A DNA stretch of 64,000 nucleotides from Bifidobacterium breve (GTDB lineage Bacteria > Actinomycetota > Actinomycetes > Nanopelagicales > Nanopelagicaceae). Below, in pieces: positions 47,433 to 57,078 of the stretch (position 1 is the first letter of the stretch; the number at the start of each line of letters is the position of its first letter). The stretch is from NCBI GenBank assembly GCA_945863115.1, contig CAMAYZ010000001.1, forward strand, positions 116,107 through 180,106, written 5' to 3'. The position numbers and the translations under genes were made by a program. The notes beneath the pieces are model-generated. The model was given only the letters and a program-made list of their open reading frames with translations, did no database searches and was not told the origin of the DNA.

Positions 47433-48843
47433 CTTTATTGATGGAAAATCCCTGCCAGCAAAGTCTGGTGCTACAAGTGAAATTATTAATCCAGCAACAG
47501 GAACTGCATATGCAACTGCTCCAGTTTCAGGCGCAGCAGATGTTGACAGCGCATTAAGCGCCGCAAGTAAAGCATTTATTGAATGGCGCGAAACAACGCC
47601 AGCCGAACGTCAACGTGCACTTAATAAGATTGCAGATGCACTTGAAGCTAGAAGTGATGAATTAATTGCGATTGAAGTAGAGAACACCGGTAAGCCAATC
47701 TCTTTAACTACATCCGAAGAAGTTCCGCCCATGTTGGATCAGATTCGATTCTTCGCCGGTGCTGCCCGAAATCTTGAAGGCAAATCTGCTGGTGAATATA
47801 TGCGCGGAATGACCTCATTCATTCGCCGCGAACCAATCGGTGTTTGTGCACAAGTGACCCCGTGGAATTATCCAATGATGATGGCGGTCTGGAAGTGGGC
47901 GCCAGCAATTGCTGCAGGAAATACGGTTGTTCTAAAGCCAAGTGATACAACTCCAGCATCAACAGTATTCATGGCAGAAGTAATGTCTGAATTTTTACCT
48001 AACGGTGTCTTCAATGTTATCTGCGGAGATCGTGAAACTGGTCGCGCACTTGTTGAACATAAAACACCTGCGATGGTTTCGATTACTGGTTCAGTTCGCG
48101 CAGGTATTGAAGTTGCAAAATCTGCAGCAACAGAGCTAAAGCGGGTCCACCTTGAACTTGGTGGCAAAGCGCCAGTTGTTGTCTTTGATGATGCAAATCT
48201 TGAAACTGCAGCTGAAAATATTGCAATCACTGGGTTCTTTAATGCTGGCCAAGATTGCACAGCAGCAACTCGAGTAATTGTTCAAGAGAACGTATATGAC
48301 AAGTTTGTTGAACTGTTAGCCGCGCAAGCAAAGAACAACATTGCAACTGGAAGCCCAGACGAAGATGTGCTTTATGGCGCACTTAACAACGCTGATCAAT
48401 TAGCAAGAGTTTCTGGATTTGTAGATCGCACACCTGCGCACGCAAAGATCGTCGCTGGTGGCAAGAAGATTGATCGGCCAGGTTATTTCTTTGCTCCAAC
48501 GGTTATCGCTGGTCTACATCAAGATGACGAGATGATTCAGAATGAAATCTTTGGACCAGTCATCACAGTTCAAAAATTCAAGGATGAAGCTGAAGCAGTT
48601 GTTATGGCCAATGGCGTTGCATATGGTCTAGCGTCGAGTGTTTGGACAAGTAATCACGGTCGTGCGATGCGAATGGCGAAGGCCTTTGACTTCGGTTGCG
48701 TCTGGATCAATACCCATATTCCAATTGTCGCTGAGATGCCTCACGGTGGGTTCAAGCGCTCTGGCTACGGCAAGGATCTCTCAAGCTATGGCTTCGAGGA
48801 TTACACCCGCATCAAGCACGTGATGACAAATCTGAACGCCTAA
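47416..48843 (+). CDS. Aldehyde dehydrogenase, probably gamma-aminobutyraldehyde dehydrogenase
   Basis: NAD(P)-dependent oxidation of an aldehyde, probably 4-aminobutanal (from putrescine) to GABA. The 475-residue ALDH has all key residues: Asn151 (PWNY), Glu247 (LELGGKAP) and catalytic Cys281 (AGQDC). The start [11 protein letters not shown] and the [10 protein letters not shown] motif resemble PatD/YdcW-type enzymes. The neighbours (polyamine transporter, FAD oxidase, GABA transaminase) support this. The ATG lies inside rlmN, with GAGG immediately upstream only, so translation is probably coupled. Other betaine or succinate-semialdehyde substrates are possible. Confidence 0.85.
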   Translation: MKKLNNFIDGKSLPAKSGATSEIINPATGTAYATAPVSGAADVDSALSAASKAFIEWRETTPAERQRALNKIADALEARSDELIAIEVENTGKPISLTTSEEVPPMLDQIRFFAGAARNLEGKSAGEYMRGMTSFIRREPIGVCAQVTPWNYPMMMAVWKWAPAIAAGNTVVLKPSDTTPASTVFMAEVMSEFLPNGVFNVICGDRETGRALVEHKTPAMVSITGSVRAGIEVAKSAATELKRVHLELGGKAPVVVFDDANLETAAENIAITGFFNAGQDCTAATRVIVQENVYDKFVELLAAQAKNNIATGSPDEDVLYGALNNADQLARVSGFVDRTPAHAKIVAGGKKIDRPGYFFAPTVIAGLHQDDEMIQNEIFGPVITVQKFKDEAEAVVMANGVAYGLASSVWTSNHGRAMRMAKAFDFGCVWINTHIPIVAEMPHGGFKRSGYGKDLSSYGFEDYTRIKHVMTNLNA

Positions 48844-48871
48844 ATTTCTCAGAAAATTTGCCGCCTCTGGG

Positions 48872-48902
48872 TTGCAATTTCGTAACTTCGTGGGGCTACA
48901 CT
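48872..48902 (+). promoter_or_regulatory. Possible promoter of potDABC
   Basis: TTGCAA (48872-48877) and TACACT (48897-48902) lie 19 bases apart in the 115-base gap before potD. The leader that follows has CACCTCCC and a GCTC/GAGC hairpin (48922-48934), and ends GTGGTGCC before the ATG. CACC (48912-48915) could pair with GGTG (48953-48956) over the weak ribosome site. The assignment is weak because of the long spacer. Confidence 0.35.
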
Positions 48903-48958
48903 TTCCCCATTCACCTCCCTTGCTCATAGCGAGCCAGGCCTAAGTCGAAAGTGGTGCC

Positions 48959-50149
48959 ATGACAACAAATAACTCCCACGAAGATGCTCAATCAATTTTC
49001 AAAGATATTGTTTCAACAAAAATATCTAGACGTGGGGTATTTGCAGGTATCGGAGGACTTGGCGCGGCAGCGCTTCTAGCTTCATGTGGTTCAGATGGTG
49101 GCAGTGGTTCAGCAGCAGGTGGCGAAGCTCTTCGTTGGGGTAACTGGCCGCTTTATTTAGATTTTGATGAAGATACAAAGAAGTACCCAACACTCGAAGC
49201 CTTCATTAAGCAAACCGGAATTGAAACAAAGTATTTCGAAGATTACAACGACAACGATGAATTCTTTGGAAAAGTTCAAGCACAATTAAAACTTAAGAAA
49301 GATATTGGCTATGACGTTGTTACACCAACTGACTGGATGGCAGCACGTTGGATCCGTCTTGGTTATACCCAAAAATTTGATGGCGGAAACATTCCAAATG
49401 CGTCAAATATTCTAGATACATTGGCAAGTCCATCATTCGATCCAAAGCGTGAACAAACCCTGCCATGGCAAGGAATTATGTCTGGCTTTGGTTGGAATGT
49501 TGAGAAGAATCCAAAGGGAATTCGCACACTTGAAGATCTCTTTGCTCCACAAAATAAGGGAAAGATTGTTGTCCTCTCAGAACTGCGCGACACCATCGGT
49601 GTAATTCTTCTTGCGCAAGGCGTAGATGTCACAAAAGTAACTGAAGATCAATATATGAATGCAGTCGACTTCATGGCTAAGAAGATTTCTGATGGCTGGA
49701 TTCGTGGCGTAAAGGGCAACGAATATGCTGAAGATTTAACTTCTGGCGATGCAACTGCAGTAATTGGTTGGTCTGGCGATATGTTCATCCTGGCTTCAGA
49801 GAATGAAGGAAAGTTTGACTTCGCAATTCCAGAATCTGGCGGAACAATTTCAAGTGATAACTTTGTAATTCCTTACACAGTAGGAGCTGATGCAAAGGCT
49901 AATGCTGAGAAGCTGATTAACTATTATTACGATCCAGCAGTAGCAGCTGAAGTTGCGGCATACGTAAATTATGTTTGCCCAGTCAAGGGTGCTCAAGCTG
50001 AGATGGAAAAAATTGATCCAGATCTAGCAGCAAGCGAATACATCTTCCCAACTGAGAAGACAATGGCTAAATTAAATGTATTCCGTGCACTAACAACCGA
50101 AGAAGAAACTTCTTGGACTGAAGCTTTCCAAAAGGCTGCAGGAAACTAA
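48959..50149 (+). CDS. potD: Spermidine/putrescine ABC transporter substrate-binding lipoprotein
   Basis: Captures polyamines outside the membrane for PotABC. The 396 residues begin with a twin-arginine-like signal (SRRGVFAG, Arg24-Arg25) and a lipobox LLASC with Cys43 as the predicted lipidated residue, then a Gly/Ser linker. The mature part (EALRWGNWPLYLDFDEDTKKYPTLE onward) is a PotD/SBP type 1 fold, with conserved Trp and Asp residues such as GWSGDM. Polyamine preference is inferred from family and neighbours. A combined Tat and lipoprotein signal is common for actinobacterial binding proteins. Confidence 0.9.
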   Translation: MTTNNSHEDAQSIFKDIVSTKISRRGVFAGIGGLGAAALLASCGSDGGSGSAAGGEALRWGNWPLYLDFDEDTKKYPTLEAFIKQTGIETKYFEDYNDNDEFFGKVQAQLKLKKDIGYDVVTPTDWMAARWIRLGYTQKFDGGNIPNASNILDTLASPSFDPKREQTLPWQGIMSGFGWNVEKNPKGIRTLEDLFAPQNKGKIVVLSELRDTIGVILLAQGVDVTKVTEDQYMNAVDFMAKKISDGWIRGVKGNEYAEDLTSGDATAVIGWSGDMFILASENEGKFDFAIPESGGTISSDNFVIPYTVGADAKANAEKLINYYYDPAVAAEVAAYVNYVCPVKGAQAEMEKIDPDLAASEYIFPTEKTMAKLNVFRALTTEEETSWTEAFQKAAGN

Positions 50150-51298
50150 GTGGTAAAAGCCTCAATTGAAGCGCGAGGCGATCTTCGACTAACAAGGCTC
50201 ACTAAGACTTACGGTGATTTCACGGCGGTTGATGATCTTTCGCTGACAATTCCTAAAGGGTCTTTCTTTGCACTCCTAGGTCCTTCGGGTTGTGGCAAGA
50301 CAACAACACTTCGGATGATTGCTGGCTTAGAAGAGCCGACTGCCGGAAGTATTCACTTGGGCGAAACAGATATCACCACAACGAAGCCATACCAACGTCC
50401 AATCAACACGGTTTTTCAGAACTATGCGCTCTTTCCGCATTTAACAATCTTTGAAAACATTGCATTTGGCCTGCGTCGTCGCGGCAAGAGCGATGTGAAA
50501 GAAGCGGTAGAAAAAGTTCTAAATTTGGTGGAACTTCCACACTTGGCACAACGTAAGCCAACCCAACTATCTGGTGGCCAACAACAACGTATTGCTCTAG
50601 CTCGTGCAATCGTTAATCGCCCAGCTCTCCTTCTGCTTGATGAACCACTCGGGGCACTTGATTTAAAGCTTCGTCGCCAAATGCAGATAGAGCTGAAGTG
50701 GATTCAGAAAGAAGTTGGCCTCACTTTCGTGCACGTTACTCACGATCAAGAAGAAGCTATGACTATGGCCGACACGATTGCGGTAATGAATGAAGGTCAG
50801 ATTGAACAAATGGGCTCACCTGCAGATTTATATGACAACCCAGAGACTGCATATGTTGCAAACTTTCTTGGGCAATCAAATCTAATTAAAGGAACAATTT
50901 CGGGAAATGATGGAGATTCTCAAATAGTTGATCTATATGGGCAGAAAATCTCATTACCAAAGAGCCGTTCTCATGCTGTTGATAATTCAACTTACGCTGG
51001 TATCCGACCAGAGAAATTTAGAATCTCATTGCTCGAAACTCCAGTAAAGGGAAATGTTTTATCTGGTGGCAAAATCGAAGACGTTTCTTACATTGGTGTA
51101 TCTACTCAGTATCAAGTTGAGATGCCATGGGGACAAGAGCTAATGGTCTTCGAGCAGAATGATGATGGAGTTGCACCATTTAAAAAAGGTGATGCTGTAA
51201 ATATTTCGTGGGAGCCAACTTTCACTTTTGGCTTGCGTGGCGATGAAGATGCGACTGCTGGCTCAGAGGTAGCGCCAGAAGTATTAGACGAAGAATAA
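50150..51298 (+). CDS. potA: Spermidine/putrescine ABC transporter ATP-binding protein
   Basis: ATPase of the polyamine importer. The 382 residues hold Walker A GPSGCGKT (44-51), Q-loop [10 protein letters not shown] (88-97), signature LSGGQ (140-144) and Walker B LLLLDEP (160-166). A C-terminal TOBE regulatory domain (about 280-365, [12 protein letters not shown]) follows. GTG start directly after the potD stop. The tail is acidic. Confidence 0.95.
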   Translation: MVKASIEARGDLRLTRLTKTYGDFTAVDDLSLTIPKGSFFALLGPSGCGKTTTLRMIAGLEEPTAGSIHLGETDITTTKPYQRPINTVFQNYALFPHLTIFENIAFGLRRRGKSDVKEAVEKVLNLVELPHLAQRKPTQLSGGQQQRIALARAIVNRPALLLLDEPLGALDLKLRRQMQIELKWIQKEVGLTFVHVTHDQEEAMTMADTIAVMNEGQIEQMGSPADLYDNPETAYVANFLGQSNLIKGTISGNDGDSQIVDLYGQKISLPKSRSHAVDNSTYAGIRPEKFRISLLETPVKGNVLSGGKIEDVSYIGVSTQYQVEMPWGQELMVFEQNDDGVAPFKKGDAVNISWEPTFTFGLRGDEDATAGSEVAPEVLDEE

Positions 51299-51308
51299 AG
51301 ATTTAATA

Positions 51309-52157
51309 ATGAGAAAGATCCGCACACCCTATTTACTTCTTCTCCCTGGGTTCGCTTTTCTATTTACTTTTTTTATTCTTCCTATAATTAACTTGGCTCA
51401 AACTTCTACCCAGACAAGTATCGCTGGTGGAGATACTGGTCAATATGAGCAGACGCTTCGCTTCGCAAATTATTTTGATGCTTTTATTGAGAATAAGGAG
51501 CAGTTTGGACGTTCATTTTTATACGCGACACTCGCAACAGTTTTAGCCCTCGCTATTGCTTACCCTCTGGCATATGCGATCGCATTTAAATCTGGAAAAT
51601 ATAAGAATGTTTTATTAGTGCTTGTTGTTGCTCCATTCTTTACATCCTTCTTGCTTAGAACAATTGCTTGGAAGCAAATTTTGGGAGAAGAAGGATTCGT
51701 AGTTCCAACTCTGAGAACCTTTGGAATCATTAGCGAGAGCACAACGCTAACTTCTACCTCTTTTGCTGTCGTCATGGGCATGACCTACAACTTCCTTCCA
51801 TTCATGACGCTGCCACTTTTTGCTTCAATTGACCGAATTGATCCAAGAACACTTGAGGCGTCAGGTGACTTATATGCAAATGGCATCACTACTTTCAGAA
51901 AAGTAACTCTGCCACTTTCGATGCCAGGTGTTGTAGCAGGAACACTTCTCACCTTTATTCCAGCTGCTGGTGATTATGTAAACGCAGCAATTCTTGGAAG
52001 CCCAAATACCAAGATGCTAGGCAACGTTATTGAATCCCGTTATTTCAAAGTTGTTGATTATCCAACTGCGGCCGCACTCTCGTTTACTTTGATGGCAGCT
52101 ATTTTGATTCTAGTAACCCTCTACATCCGCAAAGCCGGAACTGAGGAGTTGGTATGA
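51309..52157 (+). CDS. potB: Spermidine/putrescine ABC transporter permease (PotB type)
   Basis: One of two membrane subunits of the importer. The 282-residue protein has six hydrophobic helices and the EAA loop around 175-195 (EASGDLYANGITTFRKVTLP), which docks PotA. It begins 10 bases after potA and overlaps potC by ATGA. Confidence 0.93.
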   Translation: MRKIRTPYLLLLPGFAFLFTFFILPIINLAQTSTQTSIAGGDTGQYEQTLRFANYFDAFIENKEQFGRSFLYATLATVLALAIAYPLAYAIAFKSGKYKNVLLVLVVAPFFTSFLLRTIAWKQILGEEGFVVPTLRTFGIISESTTLTSTSFAVVMGMTYNFLPFMTLPLFASIDRIDPRTLEASGDLYANGITTFRKVTLPLSMPGVVAGTLLTFIPAAGDYVNAAILGSPNTKMLGNVIESRYFKVVDYPTAAALSFTLMAAILILVTLYIRKAGTEELV

Positions 52158-52990
52158 GCCAGAAAATTAAAGATGCAACTATTCCAACAATTCCACTTGG
52201 TGCGCGAATTCAACGCTGGGTTGGCCGTAACTTAATTAAAATCTATGCATTTATTGCATTCACCTATCTATTTATTCCAGTTGCTTACACATTCGCCTTC
52301 TCATTTAATGACTCTGGAAAGAGCAATTTAATTTGGAAGGGCTTCACATTAGATAATTGGAAAAATCCTTGCGGCGCCCCAGAAGTTTGCAACGCTCTTG
52401 GTAATTCAATAAAGATCGGCCTACTTGCCACCATCTTTTCGACGATTCTTGGAACCATGATTGCATTCGCTATTGGACGCCATAAGTTCAAGGGACGATC
52501 AACTTCGAATCTGCTCATCTTCCTTCCAATGGCGACCCCGGAAATTGTTTTGGGCGCTTCACTACTTTCTTTATTCTTAGTATTCAAAATTAATCCAGGC
52601 TTCTGGCCGACTGTAATTGCGCATATAGTTTTCTGCATTTCATTCGTTGTGGTTACGGTAAAAGCCCGAATCGCAAGTCTTGATCCAAGACTTGAACAAG
52701 CAGCGATGGATCTTTATGCAAACGAATTTCAAACTTTCAGACGAGTAACACTCCCATTGGTTGCTCCTGGGATTGCAGGCGCAGCGCTTCTGGCCTTTAG
52801 TCTCTCATTTGATGATTTTATTATTACTAACTTTAATTCTGGAACTCTGACAACATTTCCTAAATTTATTTATGTATCTGCCGCACGGGGAATTCCCGCA
52901 CAGGCGAATGTAATTGGATCAGCAATGTTCTTCTTGGCTCTTGCAATTGTTATCGTGGGGCAACTAGTAAACCGACGCAGGGTGCGCTAA
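52154..52990 (+). CDS. potC: Spermidine/putrescine ABC transporter permease (PotC type)
   Basis: Second membrane subunit. The 278-residue protein has six helices and the EAA loop near 178-198 (EQAAMDLYANEFQTFRRVTLP). The SFDDFIITNF motif toward the C-terminus is typical of PotC. A 130-base structured gap follows before the oxidase gene. Confidence 0.93.
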   Translation: MSQKIKDATIPTIPLGARIQRWVGRNLIKIYAFIAFTYLFIPVAYTFAFSFNDSGKSNLIWKGFTLDNWKNPCGAPEVCNALGNSIKIGLLATIFSTILGTMIAFAIGRHKFKGRSTSNLLIFLPMATPEIVLGASLLSLFLVFKINPGFWPTVIAHIVFCISFVVVTVKARIASLDPRLEQAAMDLYANEFQTFRRVTLPLVAPGIAGAALLAFSLSFDDFIITNFNSGTLTTFPKFIYVSAARGIPAQANVIGSAMFFLALAIVIVGQLVNRRRVR

Positions 52991-53010
52991 ACTTCCAACG
53001 TTTCCATGGT

Positions 53011-53120
53011 GAACAACAGAGTTATTAGTAGCTCTGCGTCATGGGGTAGGACTCCGGAGGACCCGGGCCAACTTTAAGTTGTGATTGAAGGGGTGATCCC
53101 GGTTTAGGCCGGATTACGCG
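53011..53120 (+). promoter_or_regulatory. GC-rich structured leader RNA before the FAD oxidase
   Basis: The 130 bases between potC and the oxidase hold no gene and are clearly more GC-rich than the flanks. They contain an 8-bp hairpin, CAGAGTTA-TTAG-TAGCTCTG (53017-53036, one G-U), an outer GCGT/ACGC pairing (53036-53039 with 53116-53119), CTCCGGAG (53052-53059), CAACT-TTA-AGTTG (53069-53081) and CCGG-TTTAGG-CCGG (53099-53112) just before the start. A GGAGGA at 53056-53061 is buried in the fold, while the real start has no good ribosome site. I do not recognise a known riboswitch family. It may sense a polyamine or related metabolite, but that is a guess from context. Confidence 0.5.
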
Positions 53121-54533
53121 ATGTCAGACATCGACTCTTCGTATTTAAAACAGCTCTCACACATGCAACCACAGTTGTATTGGCTGGACGCTGACCCATT
53201 AGAACCAGAACCACATGCGACGCTAATTGGCGATACAACAACCGATCTCTGCATTGTTGGTGCGGGCTATACCGGTTTATGGACTGCGCTTCTTGCTAAA
53301 GAGAAGAACCCAGAACGTAATGTAATCATCATCGAACAGTTAGAAACTGGTGCTGGCGCATCCGGTCGCAATGGTGGTTTCTGCAGTTATTCCTTAACGC
53401 ATGGATTCATGAATGGTTATAGTCGATTTAAAGATGAGATGGCAATTATTGAACGCTTAGGCCGGGAAAATTTAGAAGCAATTGAAGCGACAATAAAGAA
53501 GTATGGAATTGATTGCCAGTTCGAGTTAACTGGTGAGATTAGCGTTGCAAATGAAGAGTGGCAGATGGAAGATTTGATTGAAATCGCTAACCTACGTAAC
53601 TCCTTTGGCGATAGCGTTCAAATTCTAAGTAAAGAAGAGATGCAGGCCCGTGTTCATTCTCCGATTTCCGTTGGTGGTTTATGGGATCCAGATGGCACTG
53701 CACTTATTGATCCTGCTCGACTGGTCTGGGGTTTAGAGCAAGCCTGCATCAAGAGTGGTGTAGTTATTTATGAGAACACCAGTGCGCTCTGGCTCGAGCG
53801 AGCAAGTAAAGGAATTATTGTTCACACGCCTTATGGAACGGTCTATGCCCAAAAAGTTGCACTAGCAACCAATATTTATCGCTCACTAATTAGACGCGCA
53901 AAGAAATATGTTGTCCCAGTTTATGATTTCCAATTAGTTACCGAGCCACTTACGCCAGAGCAAATGGCGTCAATTGGCTGGAAAAATCGCGAAGGTTTAT
54001 CTGAAGCTGGAAATCAATTCCACTATTACCGATTAACAAAAGATAATGAGATTTTGTGGGGTGGTTATGACGCCATTTATAATTTCCGAGGCAAAGTTAG
54101 ACATGAGTATGAAACAAGTGCTGAAACCTATGCCCATCTAGCGCAAGCGTTCTTAGAAACCTTCCCACAATTAAAGGGAATCAAATTTACTCATGGCTGG
54201 GGTGGCGCAATTGATACCTGCTCTCGTTTTACCCAATTCTGGGGTAAGGCCTATCGCGGCAAAGTTGCTTACGTAATGGGATATACCGGACTTGGTGTCG
54301 GAGCTTCAAGATTTGGTGCTCAAGTAATGTTAGATCTTTTAGATGGCGAAGATAACGAACGCACCAGATTAAGTATGGTGAAAAAGAAACCCCTGCCATT
54401 CCCGCCAGAACCATTCAAATTTATTTTTATTCGACTAACCCAGTGGTCACTAAATAAATCAGATCAGAATCAGGGTAAGCGCAACCTATGGCTTAAATTC
54501 TTGGATTTCTTCGGACTTGGATTTGATTCGTAA
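53121..54533 (+). CDS. FAD-dependent amine oxidoreductase (PuuB-like)
   Basis: Flavoprotein of the DAO family (470 residues), probably oxidising the terminal amine of putrescine, gamma-glutamylputrescine or a related compound to an aldehyde with release of ammonia. The Rossmann FAD motif is VGAGYTGLWTA (46-56), followed by the acidic residue at the end of the second strand (IIIEQ). GASGRNGGFCSYSLTHG near 79-95 is the typical second FAD contact in PuuB-like enzymes. The C-terminal GYTGLGVGASRFGA binds FAD again. No puuA (gamma-glutamylputrescine synthetase) or puuD is in the window, so the exact substrate is open. It converges on gabT with a 1-base gap. Confidence 0.85.
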   Translation: MSDIDSSYLKQLSHMQPQLYWLDADPLEPEPHATLIGDTTTDLCIVGAGYTGLWTALLAKEKNPERNVIIIEQLETGAGASGRNGGFCSYSLTHGFMNGYSRFKDEMAIIERLGRENLEAIEATIKKYGIDCQFELTGEISVANEEWQMEDLIEIANLRNSFGDSVQILSKEEMQARVHSPISVGGLWDPDGTALIDPARLVWGLEQACIKSGVVIYENTSALWLERASKGIIVHTPYGTVYAQKVALATNIYRSLIRRAKKYVVPVYDFQLVTEPLTPEQMASIGWKNREGLSEAGNQFHYYRLTKDNEILWGGYDAIYNFRGKVRHEYETSAETYAHLAQAFLETFPQLKGIKFTHGWGGAIDTCSRFTQFWGKAYRGKVAYVMGYTGLGVGASRFGAQVMLDLLDGEDNERTRLSMVKKKPLPFPPEPFKFIFIRLTQWSLNKSDQNQGKRNLWLKFLDFFGLGFDS

Positions 54534-54534
54534 T

Positions 54535-55875
54535 TTAAAGGGAAGCGAAAGCCTCATCAATAATTTCAAGAGCTTCTTTCAATAAATGCTCAGGCATTAC
54601 CAATGGTGGAAGAAAACGAATAACGTTGGAATAAGTTCCTGCACTAAGAATTAATACGCCCTTCTGCTGGCAATATTTAATAACAGCACTCATGGCCTCA
54701 TTGTTTGGTTCGATGGTTCCGGGCTTTACCAATTCAATAGCTTGCATGGCACCCGCTCCACGAACTTCACCAATAACAGAATATTTCTTTGCCATGGCTT
54801 CAAGTGCGTCGACCATAATCTTGCCAATTACATTTGCACGTTCAACTAACTTCTCTTCCTCAATCGTTGCAATCGCACCTAAAGCAGCAGCACATGCAAC
54901 TGGGTTTCCACCGAAAGTTCCGCCGAGTCCACTTGCATGAACTGAATCTAGGATTTCAGCGCGGCCAGTAACACCAGCTAGTGGAAAACCGCCTGCGATT
55001 CCTTTTGCAGTAGTGATCAAATCAGCATCAACGTTCTCGTGTTCAACAGCGAACATCTTTCCGGTACGACCAAAACCAGTTTGAACTTCGTCTGCAACAA
55101 AGACAATGCCATTTGCTTTAGCAAAATTAGCTAGTCCAGGAAGGAAGCCTTTAGGTGGAACAATAAAGCCACCTTCTCCTTGAATTGGTTCAATGACAAT
55201 TGCCGCAACATTCTTGGCGCCAATTTCCTTCTCGATTTTATGTGTAACTTCGTCAAGAGTCTGTGCTGCGCAGTTAGCAGCATCGCCATTAAATCTAAAT
55301 GGGTAGGCCATTGGCATCCGGTAAATCTCACTAGCAAATGGTCCGAAGCCCTCTTTGTATGGCATGTTTTTTGCAGTCATAGCCATCGTTAAATTAGTGC
55401 GACCGTGATATCCGTGTTCAAAGACCACTACGGCCTGACGCTTCGTGTATGCGCGGGCAATTTTGATTGCATTTTCAACTGCTTCAGCACCAGAATTCAA
55501 CAGAACTGATTTCTTCTTATGAGTTCCTGGAGTCAATCTGTTTAGAGCTTCACAAACTTCGATGTAACCAAGATATGGCGCGACCATGAAGCACGTGTGA
55601 GTAAATGCCTTAACTTGATTAATTACATTTTCAACTACGCGATCTGCGCTATTTCCAACATTTACAACAGCGATGCCAGCACCCATGTCAATAATGGAAT
55701 TACCATCAACATCAACAATTACACCGCCTCCAGCTTTTTCGACAACAACTGGAATAGCCATTCCAAGTGATGCTGATACCGCTTCATTGCGTCGTTTGAT
55801 AATCTCCTGAGATTTTGGCCCTGGGATTGCTGTTAATAGGCGACGTTCTTGCGGAATATTTGGGCCGGTAGTCAT
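54535..55875 (-). CDS. gabT: 4-aminobutyrate aminotransferase
   Basis: PLP enzyme that transfers the amino group of GABA to 2-oxoglutarate, giving succinate semialdehyde. The 446-residue class-III aminotransferase has the PLP phosphate region NSGAEAVENAIKIAR (about 127-141), Asp262 (VADEVQTG) and the Schiff-base Lys291 (TTAKGIAGGFPLAG). The N-terminal GPKSQEIIKRR is typical of GabT. It completes the putrescine-to-succinate route begun by the oxidase and aldehyde dehydrogenase; the succinate-semialdehyde dehydrogenase is not here. On the minus strand TAGACT lies exactly 6 bases before the ATG, predicting a leaderless mRNA. Confidence 0.93.
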   Translation of the reverse strand: MTTGPNIPQERRLLTAIPGPKSQEIIKRRNEAVSASLGMAIPVVVEKAGGGVIVDVDGNSIIDMGAGIAVVNVGNSADRVVENVINQVKAFTHTCFMVAPYLGYIEVCEALNRLTPGTHKKKSVLLNSGAEAVENAIKIARAYTKRQAVVVFEHGYHGRTNLTMAMTAKNMPYKEGFGPFASEIYRMPMAYPFRFNGDAANCAAQTLDEVTHKIEKEIGAKNVAAIVIEPIQGEGGFIVPPKGFLPGLANFAKANGIVFVADEVQTGFGRTGKMFAVEHENVDADLITTAKGIAGGFPLAGVTGRAEILDSVHASGLGGTFGGNPVACAAALGAIATIEEEKLVERANVIGKIMVDALEAMAKKYSVIGEVRGAGAMQAIELVKPGTIEPNNEAMSAVIKYCQQKGVLILSAGTYSNVIRFLPPLVMPEHLLKEALEIIDEAFASL

Positions 55876-55881
55876 AGACGC

Positions 55882-55887
55882 AGTCTA
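55882..55887 (-). promoter_or_regulatory. Predicted -10 element of a leaderless gabT transcript
   Basis: Minus-strand TAGACT ends 6 bases before the gabT ATG. It is divergent from the dxr promoter 30 bases away. Confidence 0.42.
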
Positions 55888-55917
55888 TCTGAGGCTAAAG
55901 TTTTACCAATTCTTAAT

Positions 55918-55923
55918 TAGAAT
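55918..55923 (+). promoter_or_regulatory. Predicted -10 element of a leaderless dxr transcript
   Basis: TAGAAT ends 6 bases before the dxr GTG. GGGGGA directly abuts the GTG, too close to work as a Shine-Dalgarno. Confidence 0.45.
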
Positions 55924-55929
55924 GGGGGA

Positions 55930-57078
55930 GTGCCCAATCAAATCGAACTAGTGATCCTTGGTTCAACCGGATCCATCGGGGTTCAGGCACTTGAAATAGT
56001 TGAAGCCAATCCAGATAAATTCCGAGTTATCGCACTAGCGGCCGGATCTTCTAACTTACAACTATTGGCCGATCAGGCAAAGCGCTTTAGCGTTCCAGTC
56101 GTTGGAACTACTGGTGACCGAGACACGCTTACTCGGATGCTCGGTAATACTCAGGTGATTGATGGCGCAAAGAGTGCATCCGATATTGCAGCAATTGCAT
56201 GTGACATTGTTTTAAATGGGATTTCTGGTTCTATCGGACTTGGTCCAACTCTCGCTGCACTTTCGGTGGGAAATAAAGTTGCACTTGCAAATAAAGAATC
56301 ACTTGTTGCAGGTGGCGATTTAGTAATGGCATTTGGAAGAGATCGCATAATTCCGGTCGACTCTGAACATTCAGCTTTGTATCAATGTTTCTTAAGTGGG
56401 AAAGCTGCTGAAGTTAAGCAAGTTATTTTGACGGCAAGCGGTGGCCCATTTAGAGATCGGATTGATTTTACAGACATAACAGTTGCTGATGCGCTTAATC
56501 ATCCGACCTGGTCGATGGGGCCGGTTGTAACAATTAACTCGGCAACCTTAATGAATAAAGGGTTAGAAATAATTGAAGCCCACTATTTATTTGATCTTCC
56601 ATATTCAAAAATCTCAGCGGTTATCCATCCTCAATCTGTGGTTCATTCAATGGTTGAATTTATTGATGGCTCAACAATCGCACAAGCAAGTCCACCAAGT
56701 ATGAAGGGACCGATTGCTTACGCAATTTCAGGAGCGAATCGAATTGCGAAAGCAACTGCGCCAGTTGACTGGAACACCAAGCAGAGTTGGGAGTTCATGC
56801 CAATTGATGGTGAGAAATTCCCAGCGGTCGAACTCGCTCGCAGATGCGGCGAACTTGGCGGCGGTTTACCAGCAATCTTTAATGCGGCAAATGAAGTGGC
56901 AGTAGATGCATTCATAAATGGGCTAATTCCATTTACGAAAATTGTTGATGTGGTCGACGCGACAGTTCAAAAATTGGGCGGGAATTCACCGATAACAATA
57001 GGATCGCTTTCTGATGTCAGTGCCATCGAGGATGATGCAAGAGTTCTAGCCAATCAATTAGTTCAGGAGCGCAAGTGA
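55930..57078 (+). CDS. dxr: 1-deoxy-D-xylulose 5-phosphate reductoisomerase
   Basis: Second step of the MEP isoprenoid pathway, NADPH-dependent. The 382 residues have the NADPH loop GSTGSIG (11-17), the metal-binding VDSEHSALYQC (about 146-156), and SGGPFRDR plus NHPTWSMGPVVTINSATLMNKGLE, the substrate loop. GTG start. It overlaps rseP as GTGA. ispG follows rseP, the usual actinobacterial trio. Confidence 0.96.
   Translation: MPNQIELVILGSTGSIGVQALEIVEANPDKFRVIALAAGSSNLQLLADQAKRFSVPVVGTTGDRDTLTRMLGNTQVIDGAKSASDIAAIACDIVLNGISGSIGLGPTLAALSVGNKVALANKESLVAGGDLVMAFGRDRIIPVDSEHSALYQCFLSGKAAEVKQVILTASGGPFRDRIDFTDITVADALNHPTWSMGPVVTINSATLMNKGLEIIEAHYLFDLPYSKISAVIHPQSVVHSMVEFIDGSTIAQASPPSMKGPIAYAISGANRIAKATAPVDWNTKQSWEFMPIDGEKFPAVELARRCGELGGGLPAIFNAANEVAVDAFINGLIPFTKIVDVVDATVQKLGGNSPITIGSLSDVSAIEDDARVLANQLVQERK

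Noticed and set aside
53081..53107. Eight-codon ORF MIEGVIPV inside the oxidase leader.
   Set aside because: Its GTG is about 20 bases from the GGAGGA, too far for initiation, and lies in a predicted stem.
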